A stretch of 64,000 nucleotides of DNA, taken from the NCBI RefSeq assembly GCF_958295425.1, contig NC_081138.1, positions 2,072,501 to 2,136,500 on the forward strand. The letters are read 5' to 3'. Origin of the DNA: Solea solea (taxonomy: Eukaryota; Chordata; Actinopteri; Pleuronectiformes; Soleidae). The number at the start of each line of letters is the position of its first letter. The stretch's first letter is position 1. A model generated the notes under the pieces. It did no database searches. It was given only the letters and a program-made list of their open reading frames with translations, and was not told where the DNA came from. Position numbers and translations under genes: made by a program. Positions 41,241-51,955 of this stretch are shown here, in pieces.

Positions 41241-42957
41241 CATTTGAGGCATTGCATTACATCTGATGTCTGACAGTAGTTTCACTTGCACTTGCTGCAG
41301 AGACTGATGCAATTATTTCTTTGGTGATGTCATGTCAGAAACTTAGCTGTGCTATTGGTCCTTCATGTGTATAGTCTTTGATTTGGAAACTTCCACGTGC
41401 TTGGTCAGACGCCAATGTCTAAATCCTTGTAGAGCGGTGTTTCTCCGAGCTCAAAGAAGATCATCTTGTGAGTCGCTGGGTTGTGAGAATGAGCAGAGTG
41501 AGTGGATGAAGAACCATGGTTGTGAGACCTGTGCAGGTGTTCTTATCTACGACACATGTGACACCTTTAACTTTGAAATAAATTTATGTAATATTTGTGA
41601 TTCATATGTTTGCATTTATTTGTGTTTTGCATTAGCTCTCGGGCCAAACCAGGACTTCAGCCAGTTTGAAGAGCTTCAACTGCATTTTACTCAACATCCG
41701 GATTAATATCAGGTCAACATAACTCACAACTGTAATGATAATACCTGGTTTTAGTGAGTTTAAGTTACATAACCTCTCTCTTGTCTGTGTGAAACCTGCC
41801 TCAGACAAACCAGTATTTCTGCCCTGTCATAGGTTTGATTTATGTTTTTTAACACTTTAATCTCAAAAGACGTTGAAGGATTTATAACAAAAGCATATAT
41901 AAGTATTAATTGCATTGCAATGCACTGCATTTTCACATCTGGGTCTGATAAAGTCTTAAATTTTAGGGCCCTCATTGTTTAATTTTTAATTAATCTGAAT
42001 GTTTTTCTTAAATTAACGATGTAGACAAACTTCTTCCAGAAAGTCTGAAGAGTCACAGGACAAGCTTCCTGTTAGATATCCAGCTTTGTATTCACACTGT
42101 TTAACAACGGATAAGAATTAAAAGTTACTAAATATCTGGATATTTTTGTGATTCATTACGACTTGACTACAGATTGAGGTGGACACCAATAATCTGAATC
42201 TTGACCACTGCTGTAAGAAACTAAAGTATGATGTTAAATTAAGATGTCAACATGCCCATATAACGTGAGTAAGATTACTCTTTTTTTTTACTTGATTTTT
42301 ACTAAATATAATAAGTATTTATGGTTCTTTTGAACAAAAAAGAAACACTTTTTACACAACGTATGTAAAAAGTGAAACAATCTACTAATACTAATAAAAG
42401 AAAGAAAAAATAATCTGTATACCTTCCAAGTCCATTTCACCACATCTGCTCTCAATCCAGTTGTTGCATATATATCCCAACCTTATTCTGCTCAGAACAT
42501 ACTATTTACATGTCAGAGTCTTATACAGATCACTGTTTTAATCCGGTTAATATCAGATTATTGCTGTCCGTGTTACAGTCGCTCGGTGTGTGGACACTGT
42601 TTTCTCTGAAGACTCTAAAAAGATCTGGATTCTGGTTAATTTTTTTTTTGGGGGGGGGGGGTAAAAGCAACATGAACATCTCCAGTTACTGTGGTGGTGA
42701 CATGTTACTAATTTCCAGCTCAGTCGGTCAGAAACTCCCCAGTTACATTTGTGCACTCAGAAACATCTGGAAACCACTGGGAAACAGCCAGTTTGATGTT
42801 GTCATTAAAACCCTGTTTTACAAAAGTGTGGCTGCATTAATTAGCCGGCTGTCTGTGAGGATAAAAGATATGGATCAGCCCAAACATGATCCACTGAGTG
42901 ATTTTCATATACAGCTGCGTCATGATTTCCTGTGCAGTCCTCTTTCCCCTGCTCTCT

Positions 42958-43001
<44 letters not shown>

Positions 43002-43590
43002 GCAGTTATACTGAGGAGACTGTTTTTTTTTTTTCTTTTTTCCCCGCAGGAAAAAAAAGTCAGTTTTCAGTTTGCACAGACAGAAAGCGACACAGGCTGT
43101 GTGGAAGAATGGATCTCTGAGCGGACACTGCAGCAGCAAACACAAGCAGGTATGTCTTTTTGTTTCAGCGCTTTTAAATGTTGGATAAGTTCATATCTAA
43201 GGATTTAAACCATACTTTTGAAGTGTTTGTAGCATCTTTACTGAGTCTGTGTTCATAAGGAGGAGGAGAAAGCTCTCTTTGTCTTTGACTGTGTGCTGTG
43301 CTGTTGAATGAGTCTTCAGTTATTCACAGACTCTGACTCTTATTGTTAAACTGATTAAATCCATTGTTTGGTGATTTGGTGGGAAAAGAGGTTCCTCTCT
43401 GCTTCAGCGCTGGCTGCATCTGTAGTGATGAGCCTACAGGGGGCGCCCCAGCCTATGATTCTGACCTGGTCCTTCTCCAACATTAGAAATGAAGCAGCTC
43501 CTCACATGTTGTTTATGATCTCACCTGCGTTTACCTTCTTTACTTCGTGTCACGGCACGTCGCACTTCAGTTACTCTTTAATAATGTTTG
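41241..43590. other. Intergenic sequence with possible non-coding exon
   Basis: Mostly A/T-rich spacer. A (CT)n run at 42956-42997 is followed by a T tract, an acceptor-like CCCCGCAG (to 43049), and a purine-rich stretch ending CAAGCAG|GTATGT at 43149. This could be a short untranslated exon belonging to dennd2b, about 100 bases long. The long open frame across it starts and ends outside these signals and is not considered a gene. Confidence 0.35.
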
Positions 43591-43599
43591 TGTGACACT

Positions 43600-43607
43600 T
43601 TGCCAAA

Positions 43608-43642
<35 letters not shown>

Positions 43643-44245
43643 GTTTCCATGACTTCAGAGGACATTGCATTGACTTGCATTAATTTCATGGAGACTTACT
43701 CTCACCCTTACCACAGTTATTGACCTAACCCTGACCCCTAACCTTAACCTTAACCTAACACTAACTTTAAAACATGTTTTCACATTAAAATGTAATCATT
43801 TACTGTATTTGGACTTGATTTATGTCCCCACAAGGAAGACAAATCCCCATAATGTGAGTGTGTAAACAGATTTAGGTCCTCACAACATAGGGAATACCAA
43901 GTACACACACACACACACAAAGATTTGCTCAGCTATTATTCTTAGGACACTGCATTGACTTTCATTCATTTGGACAGCCTAAACATTATCCATAACCATA
44001 ACTGTATGCCTAACCTTCAAATCCTAGCCCTACGCCTTAACCAGTTCCTCAGAGATTAGGTTCTGCCTCATTAAGACCAGGTTTTGGTCTCCATGAGGAC
44101 TACTGGTTTCCGACAAGGTCAGTGTTGAGGTAACAAATACAAGTACACAACACAAACAAATTCAAATCTTAGACCTAACCTTAACCAGTTCCTCGGAAAT
44201 GAGGTTCTGTCTCAGGACCAGGCTTTGGTCTTCATGAGTACTTCA
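43600..44245 (+). repeat. CA-anchored dispersed repeat, tandem copies
   Basis: (CA)n at 43612-43640 leads into a block with GGACATTGCATTGACTTGCA and CCTAACCTTAACCTTAACCT. A second CA run at 43903-43919 leads into GATTTGCTCAGCTATTATTC, TTAGGACACTGCATTGACTT and ACAGCCTAAAC. A third partial copy follows to about 44240. These are copies of the family also at 15.2, 49.6 and 55.0 kb. Confidence 0.75.
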
Positions 44246-46205
44246 TTGTGCTTGTAACAGAATAGTTCCTTAAGAGATAACACACACACACACGTGAAAC
44301 ATTACACTCGCACACTTACACCTTTCCCCTCCAAGGTTTCTGAGTTGTCAAATGTAACCAGATAAAGAAATACAAATTGTCTCCCACTGCTCCCACTACA
44401 GTGTGATGTGATGTGATACTGAAGCTGCAGCAATTCCAAAACACCATTTCTTTACATGGTGTCTGAGTGAACGACAAATCCGCTTACAATCATCTCGTGA
44501 GAACAACCGAGTCACATGCATCACTGTCCTGATTCAGTGTCTGTCAATCATAATAATGTGAATACTCAAATGTGACACATCTTTACTCACATAGCACATC
44601 CACAGCCTTCATAACAACAACAACAACAGAAACAGTCAAAATAGCTGTGGATAGAAACTGCACTTTGTGAACTAAACAACTAAATTAAACTAAATGTGTA
44701 GTCAAAAAGTTTAAGTTCCTGTTTTATTTATGAACAAAAGAAAGAATAATGACTATTATTACAATAATTAAGTCATATCTTTTGTCTTCATCCTGAGACA
44801 GGCTGTGTTTTCCCTGTCAGAGCTGCAGTGTTGACTAAACACGTCCGCTGACTCATCTTAATCCAGGACTTTTATTAGGTTTCTCAGGTCTGCCTCGCAA
44901 ACCCTGACATGGTGTTTATTACACTATTACACATTTTTAAATATGCAGCCAGTAAGTGTGCAGTCTCCTTTTATTTATTTTCTTTTTCTAAAACGGGTTC
45001 AAGTATTTGCAGCATTTCCCGCCTCGACCCCGTCAAACATTTGGAATGTGCGGAAGGTGAAAGAGATGAATGTTTGGCATGTAGGTGGCAAAAGCTGCAC
45101 AGAGCCGTGGAATAATCCCTGTGAAACCTCGGAGGATTTGGGACTCACAGTGGATCCTCGGCAAACACACAAGGTTTAGTGATTTATTTGGGATAATAAA
45201 CGCACTTATTCCACTGTTGCTGCAACAGGTGAAGAGAAAATCCCAGATTTCCAGCAGCAGAGCTCTGCAGTCACTCCTGAGACTTTAAGAATTAAGATTT
45301 TCATGTATGTGACTTTATATGCAGTAGTTGGAGCAGATGAGTGCTGCGATTTGACCTTTTCTCTCATGTTCATGTGTCATGCAAGAGGAGGATGTGGCTT
45401 TTAATGAGGAATCCTGACAGGGCTGTGATCAATGGAACAATGAATACCACGAGTTAAAGCGCTGGGTCATGTTCTGGTTAAACATCCCACAAAAAGAGCC
45501 CAGTGTCTCCATCTTTTGTGCATAGAGAGTGAGAATTTGCAGTGTTTTCAGGAAGGACGGTCTTTTACGAGACCGTCGAGTGGGTCTCAGAGAAAAGCTG
45601 CGCAGTGGCAGAGCTGGAGGTTTCCTGCTGACTCCATGTGACAAATCTGTGATAACGGATGTCTGGGTTTTGTGACTTCCTCTGTTCCCAAGTGTGTGGG
45701 ACGATAAGACAGCCCGAGAGACTGAGAGGAGTGGGTTTTATGGATGGACAGTGCTTTAACATTTAGTGTAAAGATGTTATGACAAATAACCTTCAGGGCC
45801 AGAGGGATTGTTTTTGTATCATGAGGACGTTTTATTGGCTCATTTGATGTACTGTGTGGAAGCTGTTATTGTTATTTCAGAGTCAAATCTTCAATGTTTG
45901 CTTGGCAACAACAGCAGCCACTTATTTGTTGTATACAGTGCACATATTTAACATTTTTGTGTGTGTGTATTTTGTAGTGTTTCTGATAAGAGGTGGACTG
46001 AGATGTTTTTTTTGTATAACTGATGGACGATATATGATAGTGATTTTATGGGTCAATATGTTTGGCTTATCTTCTTTGTTTCTGATTAAATATAACAGTG
46101 TTTTTATAACAAATGATGCACAAACAACATGTGTAGTGTCTCTCCAACCTGCATTTTGTCACATATATTTTAAATAAAACATGTATGATTTAACCCCTGT
46201 AATTG
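44246..46205. other. Intergenic spacer, nothing recognised
   Basis: Mixed A/T-rich sequence with a short CA run at 44281-44294. Several open frames of 65-110 codons occur on both strands, but they overlap each other and show no splice signals or recognisable domains. Confidence 0.5.
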
Positions 46206-46210
46206 GCCAA

Positions 46211-46690
46211 AGTTGGAAAGAGAACTGAAATATTCTACTCTTTCTTGTGTCATGCAAAAGGGACACAAATCTCACATTAATTGGTTTTAATTAAAGGCAA
46301 ACCTTTACAAATGAAAGTGCTGACAAAATAAAATATGTAAACACAATGTATCAGTCAAAATGGGTCAAAGGTCACAAATTCTTTAACTTTATCACTCACT
46401 CAGGGACCTAATTAACGCCAATTCACCTGTCCCCATCAATTGTCCCCATTATTCACCTGTCCTTGTCATTCACCTGTCCTCAATCACTCACCTGTCCTCA
46501 TCATTCGCCTTTCTGTCCTCATCATTCACCTGTCCTCTTTATTCAACTGTCCTCATCATTCACCTGTCCTTTTTAAAGTACAGTACTTCCAAAAAAAACA
46601 TACTCGAGTAAAAGTAAAATGACACATTTTAAAAGTTACTTTAAAAAGTACAAGTACACAAAAAAAACTAAAATTCATTAGTTTCAACCA
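46211..46690. mobile_element. Diverged sister of the 47.9-kb hAT-like element, with internal tandem array
   Basis: Left end AGTTGGAAAGAGAACTGAAA parallels AGGTGGAAAGAGTACTGAAA of the 47.9-kb copy. A long shared core (CAAACCTTTACAAATGAAAG; GTGCTGACAAAATAAAATAT) and the right-side block TTTAAAAAGTACAAGTAC follow in the same order. Between core and right block this copy carries an 18-bp tandem array. Its right terminus is eroded. Confidence 0.75.
46421..46570. repeat. About 18-bp tandem repeat inside the transposon copy
   Basis: Units of the form ATTCACCTGTCCTCATC recur about eight times with substitutions and length variation. The array is absent from the sister element at 47.9 kb, so it arose by expansion within this copy. 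Confidence 0.85.
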
Positions 46691-47499
46691 TCTTTCTTAG
46701 CTTTGCTGTCTTTTATTGTGAAAGGACAATGACATAGGATTTAGAGACGTGTGAAATATAGTGTACATAAAGTGAACTCACTTGAAATTGTATTAATGAA
46801 CCTTTTTGCTGACCACACTGACCTTTTGACCCTGGCTGTAGATGTTTGTCATCTCTGTGGCTTTTTCTCATCCTGGGTGTGTTTGGGATAATTTTCTGTA
46901 TTTGCTTTGTTGCTCAGTTGAGGCCCCACAGCTACAGCGCAGGGAGAGTTAAGTGACCTATTACATTTGGGCGAACATTAACATTTTGTGGTCACAGCTA
47001 GTTTAGTTCAGCTCAGCTCCAAAGCAGTGACACTGAAGAAACCAAAAACAAAACATCCACTCCAACCACCAGGAGAAAACTATGCTCATTTACTAAATCA
47101 CTGTTTTTAAAGAGTCGCTTAACACCACACTGTCTCCACTGTGTCCACATGAGACACACTGTGTCACTTTTGTAATCCCATGTGATGTCACACGGTCCTG
47201 AGTCCACCTGGACGTGACTGTCTGCAGACAGAGCAGACGTTAAACCACTGGAGGTCAGTAAAAACAAAATGCTCAGGGAGATGTAGTTGTATTACTGCAG
47301 TCATGCGTAACGTCACCTCCTACTTTACTACATGTCTGCAGTCGTGTGACAGCGAAAGACATAGTTGCTCTGCAGATAATATATAATATAGATAATAATA
47401 AGTACTAGTATCTTCTTTTTTTGACTTCTCCCTTTAGCAATCACCCTAAAAGTACCAGTATGAGTGTACTTTTACTTATACTTGCATGCATCAGTGGTA

Positions 47500-47785
47500 G
47501 TATTTCCTCGATGATTCGAGACTTGTTAACACGGACTTGATCTGTGTTTACCAAACCTGGAGATGATGATGTTCTCCAATGTCTTGTTTAGTCCACAAAA
47601 TAAAATTATTCCATTTTAATGATTCCTTTGATATTTGGAGCAAAGAAACCAGAAAATATTCACATTTAAGAAGCTAATTATTTAAAAAAAACACTGTCAA
47701 ACACTCTCTATTAATCGATTATCAAATTGACAGTTAATTCAGTAATCAGTTAATAACTAATTAATCTTGCACTCTAGCTTTAAGA
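47500..47785 (+). mobile_element. Degenerate interspersed repeat (AATCGATTAAT family), plus orientation
   Basis: Contains GATGATGATGTTCTCCAATG, TTTTAATGATTCCTTTGATA, ATATTCACATTTAAGAAGCT and TTAATCGATTATCAAATTGA, paralleling the copy at 57455-57775. The left end is truncated or diverged. Non-coding. Confidence 0.7.
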
Positions 47786-47893
47786 CCAGTGAACAACATT
47801 CACTGGTCTGACTTTTATTTTCTCAAATCTGCATTTTGTGTCTTCACTTTTGCACTTATTATAATTTAAATAATGTAGAAACTAACTAATAAA

Positions 47894-48417
47894 CAGGTGG
47901 AAAGAGTACTGAAATATTCTACTTAATTAAATAGTTTGATACAACTTTATTCAAGCACAAGTAAAAGTACTAGTCTAAAAATGTACTCAAGTTAAAGTAA
48001 AAAGTAGCTTGTTTAAAATGTACTCAGAGTAAAAGTTACTTAGTTACTTTTTTAACAAGGTTCTTTCTTGTGTCGTGCAAAAAGGACAAAAAGGGACACA
48101 AATCTCACATGAATTGTTTTTAATGAAAGGCAAACCTTTACAAATGAAAGTGCTGACAAAATAAAATATGTAAACACATAATGTATAAGTCAATATGGGT
48201 CAAAGGTCACAAATGCTTTAACTTTCTCACTCACTCAGGGACCTTAATTCAGGCCAACATCTTTTCATAGCAAAGGACAGTACTTCCCCCCCAAATAAAT
48301 ACTTAAGTAAAAGTAAAATTACACATTTTAAAAACAACTTTAAAAAGTACAAGTACATAAAAAACCTACTCAATTACAGCAACGCGAGTAAATGTAATTC
48401 ATTACTTTCCACCTCTG
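47894..48417. mobile_element. hAT-like non-autonomous transposon, 524 bp, with 8-bp target duplication
   Basis: Left end CAGGTGGAAAGAGTAC; right end, reverse-complemented, CAGAGGTGGAAAGTAATG. Flanks are CTAATAAA (47886-47893) and CTAATGAA (48418-48425), an 8-bp duplication with one mismatch. Sub-terminal AGTAAAAGTACT-type motifs point inward from both ends. There is no transposase. The type resembles a very common fish repeat family. Confidence 0.85.
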
Positions 48418-48425
48418 CTAATGAA

Positions 48426-48960
48426 TACATGAAACAGGTCGTCAAAAAGAAACGGCAGCTCTTTTACTAAACAGGAACAGAAAAAAATTTGTTAAAAAAG
48501 TTCTAAGAAGAAGGCAGTAATGCAACTGCCGTAAAACAACAAATAATTACTTTTGTCTGAGGATCATTATCAGAAAATGACAAAAAATAAATGGTTGATG
48601 GATTAATCTGTCGCTAATTTGTGAAAATACTCAGTGAAAGTGTCTGACTGTGCTGCAGTTTGGTCCCACATTCATCTCTGACACATGAAAGACATCTTTG
48701 TGTGTGTGTGTGTGTGTGTGAGTGTAATGTATTCCTGTAGACCATGGGAGGATTTCAGCATAACAATGTGTCGCAGCGCTGGAAACATGGTCTGTTCTCT
48801 TCAGCAGATGAATATTCATCTGCTCTCCTCACAATCCTCACTCTCCTCACTCCACCAGGACAATAAACAGAGAGAGGGAGAGAGAGAGAGAGAGGCTGAA
48901 TGCAGAGCTGAGGAGGGCAGAGGGGCAAATCTCTAGGAGAGCGAGGGGGGCAAACTACCC
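48426..48960. other. Intergenic spacer
   Basis: A/T-rich sequence with a (GT)n run at 48699-48720 and a (GA)n-rich purine stretch at 48868-48896 that leads into the promoter-like region. No gene recognised. Confidence 0.5.
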
Positions 48961-49203
48961 ATCTCCATGGCAACAAGTCCTGCCTCCCACTCTGTGAAAG
49001 AGGAGGCAGGCTGGAGTTTTTTTTTGTGTGTGTCGGTTTTGCTTGGAAAGACATGAGTCGGAGTTTATTGAGAAGGGCAGGTATCCGGCAAAAGCAGCCA
49101 AAGTTTTTCAAAGCGTAGACGCAACAGGATTTGTTTGTCTCAAAGGGATTATAATCTCAAAATGTCAGCGGCTGCAGCCATGGATGTGAGCAGAAACACG
49201 GAG
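48961..49203 (+). promoter_or_regulatory. dennd2b: Candidate promoter and first exon for dennd2b
   Basis: A more GC-rich island in an A/T-rich spacer, with an RFX half-site-like CCATGGCAAC near 48967 and purine-rich sequence upstream. Two donor-like sites follow, GGGCAG|GTATCC near 49080 and CACGGAG|GTAAAA at 49204. A non-coding first exon here would splice to the dennd2b ATG exon at about 58872. A short frame from ATG 49160 exists but has no recognised homologue. Call is inference only. Confidence 0.35.
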
Positions 49204-49481
49204 GTAAAAGCCGCCGGATTTTTTGAACCGTTATTCAAGCGCTGTCGCTGCAGGAAGGTCAAACTTTTTCTTTTTTTTCTCCTCCTGTTTTCTTTTTCTC
49301 TTCAAGTTAGCGGAGAATAAAAGCAGCGAGGTTGACCTTTGAACCTCCATGTAATCGGTGTTAATGTGACCATTGAAGAAGATGGAAGGTGCGTTTAAAT
49401 GTAGCGCTAATCTCCATATGTCCATATTTGGTCATCGACATAAACGATGAAGTGCAGTAAAGCAGTCTGTAACATCAGACC

Positions 49482-49484
<3 letters not shown>

Positions 49485-49522
<38 letters not shown>

Positions 49523-49775
49523 CTTGTTTTTCTTACCTCTTTGGGACCTTTTCTATTACAAACACCCACTGTTTCCAGGACCACTTGTCCCCATGGAGAC
49601 CAAAACCTGGTCCTAATGAGGCAGAACCTCTTTTCTGAAGAACTAGTTTAAAGTTAGGATTAAGACGTGAGTTGTGGTGAGGTTAACATTAGGCTTAAAC
49701 GTGAACTGGTTATGATTAAGATTAGTGGTGAAGCTTTGTTTAGACTGCTCAAATGAATGAAAGTCAATACATGGC

Positions 49776-49806
<31 letters not shown>

Positions 49807-49812
49807 CATAGT
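49485..49812 (-). repeat. CA-anchored dispersed repeat, minus-strand copy
   Basis: GT runs at 49486-49519 and 49779-49806 flank sequence that, reversed, reads TTGACTTTCATTCATTTGAG and AGGTTTTGGTCTCCATGG, as in the 43.6-44.2 kb copies. Confidence 0.7.
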
Positions 49813-51620
49813 GAATGAAGAACACTATCCTTGAGAATGGCTTCAACTCTGGATTGTGAATAGTTGTTATCACTTGAAATGACAAAAATGTGAATGTTTA
49901 TGCAATTTGTATGTGTGTGTGTGAGTCAATCATTGTGCGCTTTAATGCTTAATAATGTAAGTAGCTGCATATATACATGTAGGTGAGTGGTGGAGGAAGT
50001 ATGAAGATTCCTTTTCCTCAAAGATGTTATGAAACCATAACATCTTTTTTTTTTATTTGAATTGAAACTGGTCATTTCACCTATTTGAATTTGAGCAACT
50101 TGCAAATGTTGCAACTTCTATTATTTGATGGATTTGATCTACGTTATGTCAAATTAAATAAAAAAATTAATACATTCATGTTTGAATTCATATCTTTAGT
50201 TGAGTGTATTAGTTCATATTTTGATGGTTTGAATTGGTGAAGTCCTCAGTCCTGCTTAAAATCAACCCTATTTAACAAAAGTTGTAAATATTAAGCAACA
50301 AAACAAACAAAAAACATAGTGAACAAGAAGTTTTATTTAGTGCAAATACAGGTAGAGGAACCTCAAAACTAAGTCATTCATAAATCATCATTGGATGCAT
50401 TTAGAATTTTAGATTATTGTCTTACTGGAAGACAATAATCTAAAATTCTAAGTGCATCCAATGATTAAAGTAGTAAGAAATCTACATGTATACAACAACA
50501 CTGACAGAAACAGACTTACATACTTTAAGACTGCCATGACTGTTTATACAAGCTCCTCACAGATTATATCTGAAGTCCTTCTGGTCTTATCTAACTCGGT
50601 AAAATGCAAACCCACCACTGTGACTGGGTTTCTTCAGCCCTCACTCTCTCTCCCTCTTAAACGTTGTATTGTGCAGACCAAACAATGAGTTTCCACTCTC
50701 ACTGACGGCTCTGAAAACATGAAGCTACTGAGGAAGTTCTTTTTCTGTTTTCTATTCACTTTAACAGGAATAAGCCTGGCGTATACCCAGCCACTTTAAA
50801 GCTGACTGTGGTTTCCTCGACTTTCCACTAAGAGTTCCTTGTGTCTTTCCTGGTACCATCCATGTGTCTGTCCATGATTTATTGAAAATGGCACTTACAC
50901 ATGGAGTCTGAGAGAAAATAAGATCTGACACTGTTTGTCCCAGAGCACTTTTGAAGGAATAGCTTTGTTTAACATATTTCTGAAGGGAAAATCAGCTGCA
51001 CATCATTTGGACTTGATTCACAGAAACACTCTTCTACCTTCATGCATGTTGTTCCAGCTCCTATAATAGAATGCTTTTTCCTGCTGACCCGGTTTTAGTT
51101 GGTTGTGTTTGAGTTTGGACAGGCAGAAACGGAGACTTTTGGAAACACCCATGTGCGCTTCCTGGTGGAGTACCTGGAAAGCATTGCAACGCTCTTTGCT
51201 TTCAGTCACACCAACAATAACTGCGACGCAGACAATGTGCTTCCTGTTTACACCGACACACACACACCCAACCAGTGTATGTGAGTGGTCACGTGATGTG
51301 TGTTTTCAGGTGTTGATGGATAATGGATGGTTATTTCTGGAGGTCGTTCCTTTAGTCAGTCAGTCATGGAAGTTTTTTTTCTGATATGGTGTTAAAAGTC
51401 TTGTCAGTTCAGAGATTATTGAAATGAATAAAATGTGTTGTAGCTGTACATTTTGACATATGACTGTCACATGTGGTTTTAGCAGATTTTGCGGATTGGG
51501 ATTTTATCCATGAGAATAAGACCTTACCCCAAACCTCTAATTAAGATAAGAGAACATTCGACACCAGCTTTTGAGCTGATACATTCACGTGTCCTGGAAA
51601 CTTAAATAACGTGATGTTAC
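49813..51620. other. Intergenic spacer containing a long snapback hairpin
   Basis: A/T-rich non-coding spacer. Its one distinctive structure is an inverted repeat of two 37-base arms separated by 5 bases at 50387-50465. No gene recognised. Confidence 0.5.
50387..50465. repeat. Near-perfect palindrome, 37-bp arms, 5-bp loop
   Basis: Left arm 50387-50423 starts ATCATTGGATGC and ends ATTATTGTCTT. Right arm 50429-50465 is its reverse complement with one T/C difference. The loop is ACTGG. Such a structure would form a stable hairpin in RNA or single-stranded DNA. Confidence 0.95.
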
Positions 51621-51625
51621 TTAGA

Positions 51626-51955
51626 TGTTAGGGATGAGAATCCGTATCGGACTGATTAAAATGCAGAATCCGATACAATTCAAAAATCCTACATATTGTA
51701 TGCTTCACTATGCACAGAGTGTGAAAACGGAAATGGAAATCAGCAAACGCATTTTAGCTGAGTCATGTTTGGGCTGTTTATTTCCTCTTTTTTGGGAGAA
51801 CGATATCTGTTACACAATGAGTCAGCACAAATGTGTATATACGTTCATTAATGGTCTAAAATGACTGTATTGGACTAATATCGGTATCGGTAGATACTCG
51901 ACTTTTTGATATCGGTACTGGACATTGGAAGTTTTATAGTCCCATCCGTGTGCCA
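51626..51955. mobile_element. Dispersed element rich in ATCGG motifs
   Basis: Begins TTAGGGATGAGAATCCGTAT and later has GTATTGGACTAATATCGG and TATCGGTAGATACTCGAC, ending near AGTCCCATCCGTGTG. Parallel blocks appear at 57950-58090. Ends TAGGGATGAG and TCCCATCC look like short inverted repeats. Non-coding. Confidence 0.6.

Noticed and set aside
42510..43208. 232-codon open frame on the plus strand
   Set aside because: It crosses a G run, a CT microsatellite and a T tract, has a low-complexity translation, and shows no recognisable domain. It is longer than others mainly because of simple-sequence bias.
43715..43770. Telomere-like CCTAACC runs
   Set aside because: The units are irregular (CCTGACC, CCTTAACC, AACACTAACT) and belong to the CA-anchored repeat, which recurs elsewhere. 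It is not an interstitial telomere array.
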